Shown: positions 42,801-56,200 of the stretch, in pieces | Numbering within the stretch: the stretch's first letter is position 1 | Layout: every line of letters begins with the position of its first letter | DNA from: Cercophora sp. LCS_1 | Lineage: Eukaryota > Ascomycota > Sordariomycetes > Sordariales > Lasiosphaeriaceae | Assembly (NCBI GenBank): GCA_036250225.1 | Contig: JAPZLL010000054.1 | Coordinates: 62,001 to 126,000, forward strand | Direction of reading: 5' to 3' | Length of the DNA: 64,000 nt | Translations under genes and position numbers: made by a program | The notes under the pieces: model-generated | The model's input: only the letters and a program-made list of their open reading frames with translations | What the model was told of the DNA's origin: nothing | Databases searched by the model: none

Positions 42801-45800
42801 ATTCGTAGTACTAGGTAATTAGGCAATTGTGTCAGCACAGGGCTCTCCGAGAAACAACGAGAGCGAAGCCGTCTTACCCAAGGCCTGCAATCTCTTTGGA
42901 TAAAATCTTTTTCAAGAGGGGCCAATTTCCGCAGGTAAAAGAAGGCTGTAAAGTCGGCCCTCCCGGATCGGACCTCCAGGAAGTTGTATCTCCAAGAATT
43001 GAGGTAGGCCCTCAGCTGCACAACGTCGCCGGGATCTTTCGGAAACAGGAGAAAGTCTTTGCCGATGGGGCAGTTCTGCGGAGTGGGCGGCATCCGAGCC
43101 TTGAGCTGGTGTTGGCCGGCTTCCAGAGCAGGAGGTGGGGATGCTGACGCCGAGCACATGCTCTCTGTCGTCGTCGTTGTTGCTTGGTCCTCGACCTGGC
43201 ATCCGTAGATGGTCTGACACTCTTCGCCCGTGCTCGTCGCTGTCGTGCTTGTGACGCCGCTGCTGACAGACAGTCCATACGATGTGGTCGTCTTGCATAT
43301 CTCGGCCGTCTCTGTCTCGCACGGCGTTGGCTTCTCGGGCTCGGGGATCGATCCGGTCGGTGGGATTGTGATCGTGGGCCACGGTGGAAATGTGCCCTTC
43401 AAGGTGACGCCGGGAGGAAAGATGATCGGGGGCGGACCGCTGTGAAGCAACAGTTAGCACATACCTAGCCAACAGTGGTTGCGTCATAGGCCATGGGAGA
43501 ACTCTCACCAGCAATACGTGCCGGGCTTCCAGTCTAACCACCAGCCGAATATGGGGACGCCAGTCCAGTTACCGCAGAACGGCTACGCGCCTGTGTCAGT
43601 GTCTTTTCCTCAATCCGCGTTATCAGGCCAAGGGGGGGTTACTTGGAGGAACCAGTTGTTGCAGTCCAGAAAGTGCCAGTGGTTGCCTTCGTCATCATCA
43701 TCATTGTCGTCGTCGTTATCGTCATCGTCGGTATCTTCGCCGCCGTTGTTGTCATTGCCATCGTCGTCACCGCCGTCATCGTCACTGCCGTCATCATCCT
43801 CGCCACCATCGCTGCGGTGGCCATTCTTTTCCTCGTCTGTTGGCGGCGTGGTAATAGGCTGAATGTCGGACCAGACCGGAAAGGGAGTAACACTGGACGT
43901 CGTCAACGGTCGAGTCCCCGTGAAGAGCGTACACCCCATCTGCATCGTGACCGTGGCGTCCGCATCCATGGGTCTCGTTGCTGTTGGCGAACAAAACACA
44001 TCCAGCGTTGTCGTCCCCGTGCAGCTCTCCAACGTGATTGTGGCCGACATGGCCGCGATGGCAAGCGTGTTGGTAACACCAGTTGTGCACGTCACCGTCA
44101 CATCCGGCGGGCGCGTTGGCATGTCGATAGCCGACAGGACCGAGGGGTCATATGTTTTGCTGGCTTGGTCAAACGGCGGTACCACGCTGATGGCTGGCCA
44201 AGGCGGTAAAGTCACGTTTGTCGTCGTGGGCAGTCCATCGGTGCCAGTGAATGTCGCAGGGGCCGTTAGGTCGACGCTCGGTGTTGGGTACAGGACGGGA
44301 TCAGTCTCAGTGATGATCATGTTACTCATGGGCAGCTCTGTTGTTGTGATGGCTGAAACGTTGACAGTGACTGTCGCGACTACGCCCTGCGCAACAATTG
44401 TTGTCGAAAACGGCTCAACCGAGATCGTCGTCGTGCTCCCATTGGCGATGGGACTCGGAGGGAGTACCATGATGCATGGCGGGTTGCAAAACGCTGTGGC
44501 ATTGGTGTAAACTTCTGTGCCGACGTAGACGGTCTCAGTCGAGATGCTGGTGCTCGACTGGGCGCTGTCCCCAAATGCGGTATTAGTTGTGGGCGGAGCA
44601 TTAGTTCCAGACTGTGCAGTGGCCCCAGGCTGCGTGCTGGCTGCGGGGCTGATGCTCGTTCCAGACCCGGTCCTGGTCCCAGATTCGAGACTGGTCCCAG
44701 AGGTCGTAGCACTGGTCCCAGACTGAGTACTGGTACCAGAGGTGGCACTCGTCCCAGACCCCGTACTGGCCCCAGGCGCGGTACTCTTCCCAGACGCGGT
44801 TCCAGCCTCAGAGCTGGTCCCAGATTTGGTAGTAAACCCCGACGTGGTGGCCCCAGACCCAGTACTGGCGCCCAAGGTGCTACTCGTCCCGGACCCGGTA
44901 CTGGTCCCAGATGTGGTCCCAGGCCCAGCGCTTGTCCCAAAGGTAGCACTGGTCCCAGACTCGGAACCCGTCCCAGGCTTGGTGCTGGCCCCAGACTGTG
45001 TATTCGTTTCGGGCTGGGTACTCACCCCGGGCTGGGCGCTGGCTGTAGGCTGGGTGCTGGTTCCAAGGTCTGTGCTGGTCCCAGATTCGGTGTTGATTAC
45101 AGACTGGGTATTGGTTTCAGAACTGGCGCTGGTCGCAGGCCCGGCGGTAACCACAGACTGAGTGCTGGTTGATTCTGGCTGAGCGTTGGTTCCAGACTCA
45201 GTGCTGGTTCCAGGCCCTGTACCGGTCCCAGACTGTATAGTCGTCCCGGGCTGAGTACTCGCTCCAGACCCATTACTGGTCGTAGGCTGGCTGCTGGTCC
45301 CAAATTGAGCGCTAGTTGTTGACTGCGCAACGGTTCCGGACTGGTTACTGGTCCCGAGCGTGGTACTTGCCCCAGAGGCGGCGTTGGTCGGCTGGGTATT
45401 GGATCCAGGTTGGCTGCTTGATCCGGACTCGGTACTGGTTGACTCGGTAGCCGTTCCAACTTGGGTGCTAACTCCAACAGAAGACTGGGTGCTGGATCCA
45501 GGCTCGGTACCAGTCGACGGGGTATTAGCTCCAGACTGGTTGCTAGTCCCGGAGATGGTGCTAGTCGACCGGGTGCCAGTTCCGGGCTGGGTGGTCGTTC
45601 CAAGCATTGTACCAGTGGACTCCGTCTTCGCCCCGGAAGGTGTACCGATCCCAGGCTGGGTTCTAGTCGTCACCTGGGTGACTATCCCGGACTTTGTGCT
45701 GGTCCCGGACTGGCCTCCGCTGCCAGACCCACCGCCAGACCCAGATCCGCCGCCTGATCCTCTGCCAGTTCCGAGCCCATTGTCAAAGCCGGGGAACCAC

Positions 45801-48800
45801 ACGTTGACCTCAGATGTAGAGCCCCTATTACTGTTAGTCAGGCCAACATTGACACAAACGAGAGCACTTACGCTGTGTTCACGTTATCTGAGAGAATGGT
45901 GTCCCTGTCAAGTGTTAGCCTATGTGCATTGAGGCAAGTCCAAGATACATACCCAGGACCCGCGCTCGCCACTTCAACCGAAGCCTTTGTGAAAAGATTA
46001 TATACGGAGACATTGTGGGAGCCAAGAACCTCGAGGATCTTGTCTTGACAGTTGTTGGTGTCAAGGCAGCTCCCGTTGAAGTTGTTGTACATGCTGTAGA
46101 GCCCAACACCATGCAGGTAGATGCTCGACGAGTTGATGATGCGCATACCCCAGGCCATTTTGCATGTAGGCGAAGTGCAATTAGCAAAGGTTGGATCGGC
46201 TGGGAAGAAACCCTTCGTTAAGTCGAATGGCTGCGGAGTGGCTGGGACAGGCTGATAATATGGCGTCTCTGTCTGAACATGACCCATGAAAACGTTTTGT
46301 GCCTGGTAGAGCTGATACTGGTAAAGCGCCGAATGCTCAGACCCTGTGCCGTAGAACCAAGAGGGTGATGTAGACTCGATCAGCATGCCTCGAGCTCCAT
46401 AGACGCTGATCTGGGACTCGACGTCGTTGGATTCGTCGGCTAAGGCGTGGTCACCGTCGCTGTGGAGAAGTCATGTCAGCACCAAGTAGACAAGAAAACG
46501 GCCTGAATGCTTACTGGTCTGCAATCCATGTCCAAATGTTCTCAAAGTACCCTGAGGCGTATTTGGTAACATGGAAGAGGGCCGAAGTGCTGAAGCAATT
46601 CTTGTTGACGCTACCCTTGGGACATGAGGCCAGGTTGAGATCAGAGCCTTTGGCGCCGCCCACCCGGACGTGGCAGTCCCACATGGCAGCTGATCCCGGA
46701 CGGTCAGCAAGGACGTTCCATTCCACCATGACAGCGCCGGGTGTCCATCCTCTTATGGAAAACAGCATCTCGACAATCTTAATGGATCCAACGTCGCCAG
46801 GCTTACCCACTCTGACAACGGGTCTTGGCTTATTCGTGTCCTGGAAGTACGCCCCGGTAGCCATAATCTAGCACGAGTTAGCAGTTGTGCCGGTTCCAAG
46901 ATTGCCCTGGTTGGAAAGCCTACCTGCGACCAGCCCGACCCCATCACCCGTGAGCCGACGGGTATCTCGACGGTTCCCGCCACCAGATAAATTCCCGCGG
47001 GGAAATAGGCAACCTTTTGAAGCCTCTGTGCCTCCGTGAGAAAGAAATTCATCGCCAAGGTCTGGTCACCGTCGCCCATGTTGGAGACGTTGTATGGTGG
47101 GCTCGTGGCAACAAGGAAGTCTGTCTCGGCGAGATAAGCCTCGAATTGGGGCCTAGGCGCGACTAGAAATTTCCCTTGGGAGTCCAGCAGCCTACTGGGT
47201 CTCGACGGTCGGTCAGTGACGTCTCCAACCTGGTAGGATCCCCTCCCAGCACTGTATCGGAGGCCCGAAGTCCAGAGATCAACAGTCTTGTTGCCGCCAT
47301 CCAAGATGCTGCGTCCGGCGTAGACAAGGAAGCTGACGCCGGTCGTCTTCAAGTTGTCCAGCACGATGCTCGGCGGGTCTCCTTCCCGCTCGCTCGTCCA
47401 AACACCAACCAGAACCCTGGTCATCTCCGAGTCGATGATAGAAATAGAGCCAACTCCCTGTCGTCGCCCTCGGTTGTCGCCATCGCGGCCCGAAATATTG
47501 AAGCCGACATCGCAGTCGGCAACTTGGATGCGCTGCCAGACCCAGCCCCAGTCCCAGACCATTTGAACGGCTGTAACCGTACCGGTGAACTTGAGATCTC
47601 TCGCTGTGTATTGTTGGCCACCCGCTCGCCAGCCAATGTGGCCGCCCTCGAACTCCAAGTCGGACACAAAGCCACCAGAGCCACTCTCGGTAAAGATACC
47701 GACATGCGTCACCTTGGGGCTCCTGGGCATTCTGAACTTGAGATTCTGAAGCGATGTTGCCTGGGATACCTGCCAATGGATGCCGGTTGGCACAAAGAGT
47801 TGGCCAGAGTCATTGGTTGCAAGCGGCATCTCTGTCATGTCGAACTCGAAATTTCGGATCTGACGGAAGAAGTTTCGCTGGTGGCTGTACCATTGACGGC
47901 CGCCCCTGAGGAAATGTCAGTGTCACAATCACATACAGAGAGGGCAGGAACCGGCAAGCAACATACCCGCCAGGGACGTAGACATTGGTGTCGACCAAGG
48001 CAATGCCTTTGAAAGTGCTGCAGCCTTTGATGACGGGCCGGTTGTTTGGGTCGCCGATGAACTGGGTGAAGTACAGTTGAATAATAGGACTGCAGATCAT
48101 GTAGGTGCCGGGAGGGAAATAAACGATGGCGCCCTGGGAGAATGTCGTGCCGCAGCCGAGGCCACAACGATTCCCGGCCGAAATAGCCGCGTTGATAGCC
48201 ACTGAGTCGTCAACATCGCCCCGTCCAGTCGCGCCGTAGTCTTGCACGTTGCGAAAGAAGGTGTAATTGATTCCTGCGAGCGGTGCCTAAGGTAGGATTG
48301 TCAGCCTTGATCATCGCCCAATAGTCAAACCAATTGCCGACCAACCTTTCCGAGGGGGCCCAGCTCTGCAAGCCAGTACTTGGCACCCTGGCCCAGAGTG
48401 GGTGATGCTTGGGAGACGGTGTCATTGTCGTTAGCCCCGGCAGATTCGTGTTCAAGGTGGTTCAGGTAGCCGTCCAAGGTCTCCCATTCGCCCCAGACGG
48501 GTCCGTTCTGGGTGCCTAAACGAAGGAGATGGCATGTTAGATACGGCCAGATGAACCCCGAAGTTTGAATCTACTTGCCTTTATCCGGAGCAACATGGAA
48601 GAAGTTATCCGTGTTATCAACCATGTAGGGAGGCGGCGGCTGATGTTGGATGATCAATACCTGTTAGACAATTGGTGCGGGGGAGGGAACATACAATGAC
48701 GCCGTCGCCGAGAGTGCCATTCAGGATACTGAGAGTCTGATCGGGGTTGGAGGCAGCTGCACAGCCCGCTCCGCCAACGTTGACGAGGAGGAGGGCAGCA

Positions 48801-48829
48801 AGAAGCTGCATAAAAAGAAGAGTTCCCAT
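39899..48829 (-). CDS. Giant secreted GH55 - repeat linker - subtilisin-like - Cys-rich fusion protein
   Basis: Thirteen exons join in phase: 48829-48695, 48660-48579, 48515-48346, 48286-47967, 47905-46924, 46867-46515, 46459-45953, 45904-45872, 45830-43643, 43582-43509, 43439-42878, 42786-42424 and 42370-39899, giving 2,746 aa. Signal peptide 1-24 (LLFMQLLAALLLVNV). Residues about 120-850 are a complete GH55 beta-1,3-glucanase double beta-helix: NVQDYGATGRGDVDDS, AIVYFPPGTYMI, then VAYFPAGIYLVAGTVEIPVG. Residues 870-1290 are Gly/Ser/Thr/Gln repeats, 1527-1575 Asp-rich, then Cys-rich. A subtilisin-like domain (about 1890-2230) has VYAIEAG (Glu1915 for Asp), HGT (His1958) and GADLAVPLVAG (Asp2174 for Ser). 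A Thr-rich linker and three Cys modules end it. Intron 2 has a GC donor. It may be a wall-acting or antagonism protein; alternatively it is two genes. Confidence 0.85.
40755..41030. repeat. 111-bp tandem repeat in the C-terminal linker
   Basis: Units begin at 40755, 40866 and, more diverged, about 40977. Each encodes 37 residues on the minus strand with the core NTSTIASATG and a Thr-rich flank. The period is a multiple of three, so length change keeps the frame. Confidence 0.7.
44530..45790. repeat. Long Gly/Ser/Thr-coding tandem repeat tract
   Basis: About 1.26 kb of short imperfect repeats (CTGGTCCCAGACTCGGTACT and variants, units of 30-36 bp in the plus orientation) encode the 400-residue linker of the giant protein (GTSTQSGT-like units). 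All frames on both strands are open here because of the repeat composition, so ORFs on the plus strand are shadows. Confidence 0.75.
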
Positions 48830-51130
48830 CGAGGCCGGGTCAGCACGAAACTGGTATCCCGAACTGGTATCCCGGTCAAGAGAGGGGAGGTGCTTTGTTG
48901 TTAGCTGCCAGCTGTTCTGGTGTTCTCGATCGTTGGGCCGCTTTGGAACGACTTGGAACTGCAGGTTGTGAGGTGTGAAGGAGGAAGACACCCCCGTTGC
49001 GGAAGGAGAGGTGGGGGGTATTTAGTTACATTTCTGAGTCCACAAGGCTGGCAGTTAGGGCAACAGGAGATCGGAAGGAACAATCTAGCAGATCCCACCT
49101 GACCTACCAACCCACCAGACAACACCATCGAAGATCAGATAACCGCCCTGCTACTACCACCTAGCCAGCCATCCTTTTGGACCCCATGGTCTCGACTGCC
49201 ACTTCATCCCAGACCCAGACCCTCAACGCTTTGAGATAACTTCTGTGAATTATCTGGCGCCTCCACAGTCCGTTTCAGTATGGCTAAAGAAGAGTCCGCT
49301 ATGCCACTCGCCCATCAAATCAAGGGCGGAACCAAATTTCTTGCAGAATCTTAGTGTTATATACTGCGTGCCTAGGTAAGTAGGTAGGCAGCTTTCGTTT
49401 TCGTTGTCTCATCTTCCTTCCACTATAGGCTCCGTAAAAACTCCAGCCTCCATGCTTTCCTGCTCGGTCAGACAGTTTCTGCCCCTTCGGTCGCGTATGC
49501 TCCGTCAATCTGGCGAGCCGTTCGCGCCCCAAGCCGAAAACAGTTTGGCATCGAATCCAGACTCTGCAGCTAGATCCCTTGAATTGAGCGTTGGAACCAC
49601 CTCCTTCTTGTTAGTACATGTTGAACTCTCTGAAATCCAACGCATCAAGAGGTGGCGGGATTCAGGGGCGACCGTTGCTCTCTCCAACCCGTGCCTTTGA
49701 CTGGATCAGCGCCAGACAAAAGCGCAGCTCTATCCCGCAGTCCGCCCAAGGCTTTGAGAAACTATCCTTGTTAACAATAATTAACTGCTCCAGAATTCAT
49801 TTCTTCCCATCCGCCAGATCGATGTCGACGAGCGAAGCGACCGAGTTGGGATTCTCCGAGAAAAGCTCGCGTCAGCCCACACTCTGAAGGTCTGGCTGGG
49901 TCCAACCCGACGGCTCGAATCTCGTCTCGCCTTCGATGACCTAGCCGAGTCTGTGTACAGTAGGCACAACGGCACGTCTGGGCAACCAGTTGGTGGCCGC
50001 CCTCGGCAACCGCACCAACAAGATTTCCGACCGGAGCCCGCTGCTAGGTCTTGTCAAGCCCCTCAAAAGGAGGTAGGACTCGCCCTTCTCGTAAAGATCG
50101 ATTACAATTTCAGTGCTTCTGCTGACTGCAAGGTAACAGCTCCGAAGAAGCGCCCGTCCCGATGCCGGAAAATGCGATGCGGTGGACTGGGATGTCCGCG
50201 AAGCGTAGGAAACTCTAGCTTGCCAAACCCATTGGACCAAGCCCTTTCCGCAGTCGACTACATAAAAGCCATAACCTTTCCCGATTGCGTCTTTCTCCAT
50301 CACGCTCAAGAAAACCAATCACCTGGCGCGTTGCCCCTTTCGCAAGATCGTAGCATTCGGCCCAAGGCACTGGTGACCTCGGACGAGCGGAAGACCCAGT
50401 TATTGCCCAAGAGGAGCACATGGTGGAAGCGTTTGGAGAGAGGACCGCCAGAGCTCATGCAGGGAAGCACTTGATCACAACCGACCACCGGCGTGGGCTT
50501 AAGGTCTGGAGATGCAAAGGACGGAAAGATAGTTCTTCTCCCACCAAGAGGGAGTTGCCCAAAGATGCTACGGCGAAAGGATAGGGCAGAGGAGAACGGA
50601 TACAAGTTCATGGCGGAGGCGTTCCTTCATGGCTGGTCCTCTCAGCTCAGGCCGTGTTTGACCATTTCAGCACGACCTGGGACGTTGGTGACTCTATGAC
50701 GGAGTTAGATTGGCTAGATACGATACACTAGAGCCTTTGAGCAATCTGCTCAGCAAGCTCTCTTCGGTTCGCATTGTACCAAGAGGATAGTTCACAATCT
50801 TTCCATTTTGACTCATGCTTGTGGTGGGAGCGTCATCGTTGTGCAAATAAGGGTTTGTTTATCCGTCTGACACCACCCGCCAACAAAACAACGTCAGCCA
50901 AAAGCAAGCCACGTCGAAACACACGACCAGCAGCTTTACGGAAGAGCTGGTAAGGCTCAACAACCAGTCAACCAGCGGATCGCCAAACGAACAACCCCAC
51001 CGTATAACCGCATTTTGACGCCATCTCCATCACAATCCCTTCGAAATTCCAAATCCCATCCCAACACCTCAACCAATCCCACCTCAACCGAGTTGTTCCC
51101 TCCGCCCTCCACAGCCATTACAACAACGCC
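48830..51130. other. No intact gene; coding-like remnants near 49.8-50.1 kb
   Basis: A plus-strand stretch at about 49795-49960 reads like protein (LPIRQIDVDERSDRVGILRE, LAFDDLAESVY), and another frame at 49968-50070 gives LGNQLVAALGNRTNKISDRS. They cannot be joined into one gene with good splice sites and stops soon follow. The rest, including 50700-51130, shows short random-looking frames and pyrimidine-rich DNA. Confidence 0.3.
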
Positions 51131-53284
51131 GTCTCGGATTGTTCGGCTCAGACGACCAACTTAATCCGGCAAGTCATCTCACCAACCGAACCCAACCACA
51201 AGCCGGCTCCGCCAGCCCACAAATATGCACTGATCACGACAGGCCATGCACGAGCGGACCAAAAAAGAACCAAACGAACGCAGAGGGGACCAAAAACGGT
51301 GAATCCCAGACCAAACCGGAGGAAGCAAACCGGATCCCATCCGGAGAGAATCAACCACGCCAATACCATGTCATCTCCAGAGTGTGGAGCAAAGCGTTCG
51401 GGCATAATGCGAAGCAGCCAAGGAGGTGGGCCACGGGTCATCAGAGGATCAAAAAACATGGAGCATGGATCGGGAAGTACACAATATAGGGCACGGTAAG
51501 GAGTATCGTCAGGAGTGGGTGCGATAAAGAGATGAATTCCACTGGAGTCTGCCCAGTCTGTCGACGTAATTCTATCGGTCTAACCAGTTCGCCGTTCTAG
51601 TTCACTCTGTCTGGCTTATAGCCTCTGATACGGTGGTCAAATCCGGTGTGAATCCGGTGGACGCAACGACCAGATACTTCCCGACCGAATCCAGTCCGAG
51701 TCCAGCTTGAAGGACTCGATGAGCCCGGAGGATACATGTAAAACCCAAACGAATGGGCCTGGTGTATAGGCTAGCCAATGGACCCGGTGAATGAATAGGT
51801 AGCTGAGTGAACCAACGGATAGACCCGTCGGAAAGGCCCGAAGGGTCAGCGGAAGAGTCAGCGAATGGATGCGGATGGGAACACGCCTTGACAGGTGTCA
51901 GACGGGGAGTGGGACGCCAGAGACAAGGCGGAGACACCTGCACGACAAGACATGCAACGTTCGGGTTTCAGGGCGACAAGACACGGGCAAAATACGTATT
52001 CTTCCTAGTTTAATCCGAGATACGAGCTCCATCCCTACCGTGGATTATGGGTTTGGAGAACCATGGGTGCGGACGGATGTCTATGGGTTGTGAGGAGAGA
52101 GTGCTTGAATGGCTATTTTGTGGCATACGGACGAATTCGTTCACCGATGGGAATCAAACTCACCTTCTGCTTGCCCTGGGTGTTGGCTGGATGCTGTGTG
52201 CTGGGCACTCACGAGAGTTTCGGGATTACCAATGGCGCTCGTATCTCGCCCCGAATGCTTAACGCTCATGACGGATGCCAGGCATCGAGTGTGGGCGTTG
52301 AATGCTAGATGCTGGATGACGAAAGTAGACACCGAAATCTGGATGCCGGGTGCTAGGTGCTGGCGGGAGTCCCGGACAGTCATGACGCAACACATCTCGT
52401 ATCGTGCTCCCAGCCCACCCAGTCGGCCAAAAGCCGGCGGTTACTACCTCATCCACCCACTCAAGCACTACTGGGCACGTTTGCCCGCTAGGCTCGCACC
52501 GCAGCGTCCACAACCTCTCAGTGCCGCTGACAAGCACCCCCTCAAAGGCAGCACTCCCCAGGGCCGGCAACACCGCCTCAGTGCCAGTCGTCACCCCGTC
52601 CCAGCAGGAAGTCTGTCCGGGACCCCCCTTGCTCAAAGGGGAAGGCGAGAGACACACCATGGCGACATCCAACACACCCATCCACCACCAGGCCGAGACA
52701 GACTGGCATGCATCACCCACCCAGCACGGGGGAGCACCAGCCTTCGCTCTTCTCATCCCAAGCGGGGTTGCCATCACATCGGCTTCGCTGGCGAGCCCAA
52801 GGCTGCATGCTGGGCCGACCAGCAGCAGTCCAGCATGACCAGCACAGGAAGACGGTGTGTTCGCCAGCCGTCGCCCCGCCTCAGAGTTGACGAGCGGGCA
52901 CTGCCGACATCCCGCCGACCTCCACGCCAAGCACACCGAATTCCAAATCCTGCTCGTCGCCGTCCAGTAACAGGATGAATAACCCGGCCGACATTCGCCC
53001 CAACGATCGTCCGTGACGGAGTCAACCATTCCACGGGGCCGGCGATCCCATTCCCAGGGAGTGTCTCTCCAAAGAAAGTCGAACACACACACCCTGCGCA
53101 GGTCTAGAATAGCTCGGTAGTCGTTCCGCGACGGGTCTCTCCGCCGCGTCTGTGGCTCATCCATTCCGTCTCTCCCCCGCAGGACCGGGCAAGTTCCATC
53201 GCCAATTCCGCTGAACGAAGATCCCTCCCTATCCATCACGGTTCTCAATCACAATCACGTCAATGAACTAACCCTGGAGCGGTC
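51131..53284. other. GC-rich region with long but unconvincing frames
   Basis: Overlapping frames of 289 codons (52109-52978 plus) and 329 codons (52259-53248 minus) cover each other; neither has recognisable motifs, and GC-rich DNA gives such frames by chance. Short word repeats (GATGCTAGATGCTGGATG-like near 52290-52360) are present. Confidence 0.35.
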
Positions 53285-56200
53285 AATGATAGGGATGACT
53301 GAAAAACTCCGGGCAACTAACCGTTGTGAAAACCCCTCCCAGGGAAAAATCAAGGGCGAGATCGACATTCCACACCCGCCCCGCCTCATCGATAGCCTTC
53401 CTTGCCGCCTTGCCGCCACACATTCCGGTGTGGCCGACTTCGGAATAGACTTCCTCTGGGAAAACAAAGCTTTCATCGGTTTGATTACTCGTGCCGTCGG
53501 CGATAATCCTCCAAAGGATGGTATCGTGAACAGAGCGAGGCTGGCGGCGATCCTTTGCAAGACCCTGAACCGATCACAGCCCTGCCATACCCTGCCTTGT
53601 CGATGGTCGATGCCGGGCACAGCTCGGGAACGTCGATCAGGGTTTGGGGGTTGGGGTTGGGAGAGAGCCCGGCACGTGCTAAGACAAGATCTGCGCCGAG
53701 ATCGCCAAGCCCAGACTTTGCCCGAAAGACGACAGGGGCCGGCCTCTTTCAGATTGGGAGTTGGGCGAGAAGCGCCGAGTCGACCTTTTTTTGCGCAAAT
53801 GATCGTTTTTGCTTCCTTTTCGGCATGCACGTGAGGCCGACCTAGTGAGCTGAAATCCCTGCACGCGAGTGCGTCTGTGTGTGTGTGTGTGCCGTCAACG
53901 ACTGCGTGTCGACAGCAGTGAAGGCCCTCCGAGTCCGCCACTATCTGTCGCCCGATAACGTCTTTTCGATTGTCCATCGCTTGGCGTGGTGGGCTCTGAC
54001 GGTGAGAAACGAAACGAAACAAACACCAAGGCAGGGGTAGGCCACAAACAACCGACATGTTTCCCCAAAAGCAAGCAAGCGCTGCATCGGTCAAGGGGCG
54101 CGTCAAAAGAGACCTCATGGCCTCTACGGGTAGCCGGAGCTGAAACACCATGACACTGACGGCGGGTTTGACGCCACCTCAGATGGCGCTCTCGTTCACA
54201 GCATGCCACTTCGTCTTCCCCAGGCCCAGTCCCACGAGGCGCGCTCCTATTCCCGGCCTCTGATACATCGACTCAGCTCGGCCCAACAATATGTGCCACC
54301 GGATTGGCGCTAACGTTGCCACCTGGGGACATTGGCAACGCGCTCATCGCGGTTGGTTGAACGATGCGCCTTGGGCTGCTGTTCTTCCGCGACTGGCCAG
54401 CGACGCTATTCGCAGGCGGAGACTTTGTACCGGTGGTGGTGGCCTTGGGAAAAGCCATCGCGGGATGCACGCAACGCAATCCGGAAGTCGGGACAAGTCT
54501 CACCACATCAACGAATTTTACTTTATTTCTGCTGTGAGGCTGGTGACCAATCGAGTTCTCAGCCGCCCGTTTGTCCCAAGTCTCAAGTCTCAACCACCCA
54601 CGGAAACCACCAAGGCGGAGGGCTGGCTGGCGACGCAGATCGTAGCGGGTCGCCGTTGCGGTTGAGTTAAGGTTTAATGCTGTCTCTCAGCTCTCGTCGG
54701 GTCTCAACGTCGTTTCTGATCTGGCACTGACGCGGGGATCATGGAGGGTGAGGGGTTTGGCTGCGACAACCCATTGGCTCGACAAGTGATGGACAACGCG
54801 CTAGTACAGGAGATGCGCCGGCGCACACCAGCCGACGGCGGCGTCAACGTCTGTTACCGCATTCCGGCAGCTCGACATTTGGATGGGCGATGCTAGCAGC
54901 GCGCCAGTCCACATCTCGCCCGCGCCGAGCCTGCCACTGTGGGACTTCGCAGCTCGATACGGGACGTTGCCAGGCCCGTCATTCGCAACCAGCACCACAA
55001 ACACCTGACCGACATGTCCATCCCAGCTGATGTCCGGCCGGGGGCTTGCCAAACGCCTGGGAGATCAGACGCTAGGATCGGAGACAGCAGAGTTGCGTCG
55101 CTGGAAGCGGTCTGGCGCTGATTTTCCTGGTCGGCGATCAGTGCAGCTGGCCCCTGTCCGGCTGAGATGCTTCACACACCCCACGGGTGTGTCTTGTGCG
55201 CGCCAGTCCCAAACAGGACGCGACAAAAGAGAAGAAACGGGGGCCCGCCACGCTACTGAAAGCCCTGGCTTCGTCTGCCTGCCACCGCCGTCCGGGGCGT
55301 GCGGAATCGACGGCGTCCTAAGCCCAAAGCAAACTGACAGCCCCAGCAGGGGGAAAGCCCCGACGATCGACAGCCGCGATTGCTGCAGGCCTGGCGCCTT
55401 CGCACAAATCAGGCAGTCCGGCGCCCAATGGTCACCGTCGCGGGCGAAAACGCTTTCACGCTTCGGGTGCAGGAGGCCGGTTTGGGAAGACGCTTGGGGG
55501 CTGGGCACCCCATCCTCCACCTTTCGGGACTCTAAGAGCAGCCACGTCGCTGACAAGCGCGTGCCGTGCGCTGCGTTTGTCCTATCTCTCTCCTCCAGGC
55601 CCCGGTGCCGGGCGGTGCGGTGTGCTGACGGTCTGGCGGTCTGTCCTCTCTCAACCCACGAGCCAGGATCTCCCCGGTTACCGTCACCCGTCCGTGCCTT
55701 CTCAGTTCTGGGCAACAGCTGCCGGCACTCTCACCGGGTGTCTGTTCTCCTGCCTTTGGTCGTCCTCACTCTCTGTCTTCAGCAAACGACCATTCGACAC
55801 CAAGCCTCGTGTGCGGTGCCTTCTTTGCCACCCGTCGCTGAGAAGGTGTCCCCGGGTTCGTATTGATGATGGGATCTGGTGTTTCTAGGAACCTCTGTTC
55901 TCCGTTCCATCGCTAATTCGGGCGTGGCGACGATGGATGGTGCTCGCAGCCCACGTGGAGGCAACGTCTCTCACTGAGGCAAGACACAACGCGACCTGAG
56001 CAGGCGAAATGATGGGTTGACAGTACGAGATGGTTCACAGACAGCACAAGCATCGACTGGGGGGGGACCGGGGAAAGGAGCCCATTTTCCCAGCGCTGGT
56101 TCTGATCTCGCAAATTCGCGTTTGTAGCACGTTGCAACCGCTGGCACAGCTACCTCGTTTTGCGGGTGCTGCTCACACAGTCAGCATGGCAGGTCGTCCT

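Noticed and set aside
43643..45932. Several plus-strand ORFs of 98-215 codons over the repeat tract
   Set aside because: Short-period repeats keep all frames open; the minus frame is fixed by splicing to GH55 and downstream exons.
52109..53248. Overlapping ORFs of 289 (plus) and 329 (minus) codons
   Set aside because: They overlap each other, lack motifs and splice support, and lie in GC-rich DNA where stop codons are rare by chance.
53255..54151. 298-codon minus-strand ORF
   Set aside because: Irregular composition, no recognisable domain, overlapped by plus ORFs; not kept as a gene.
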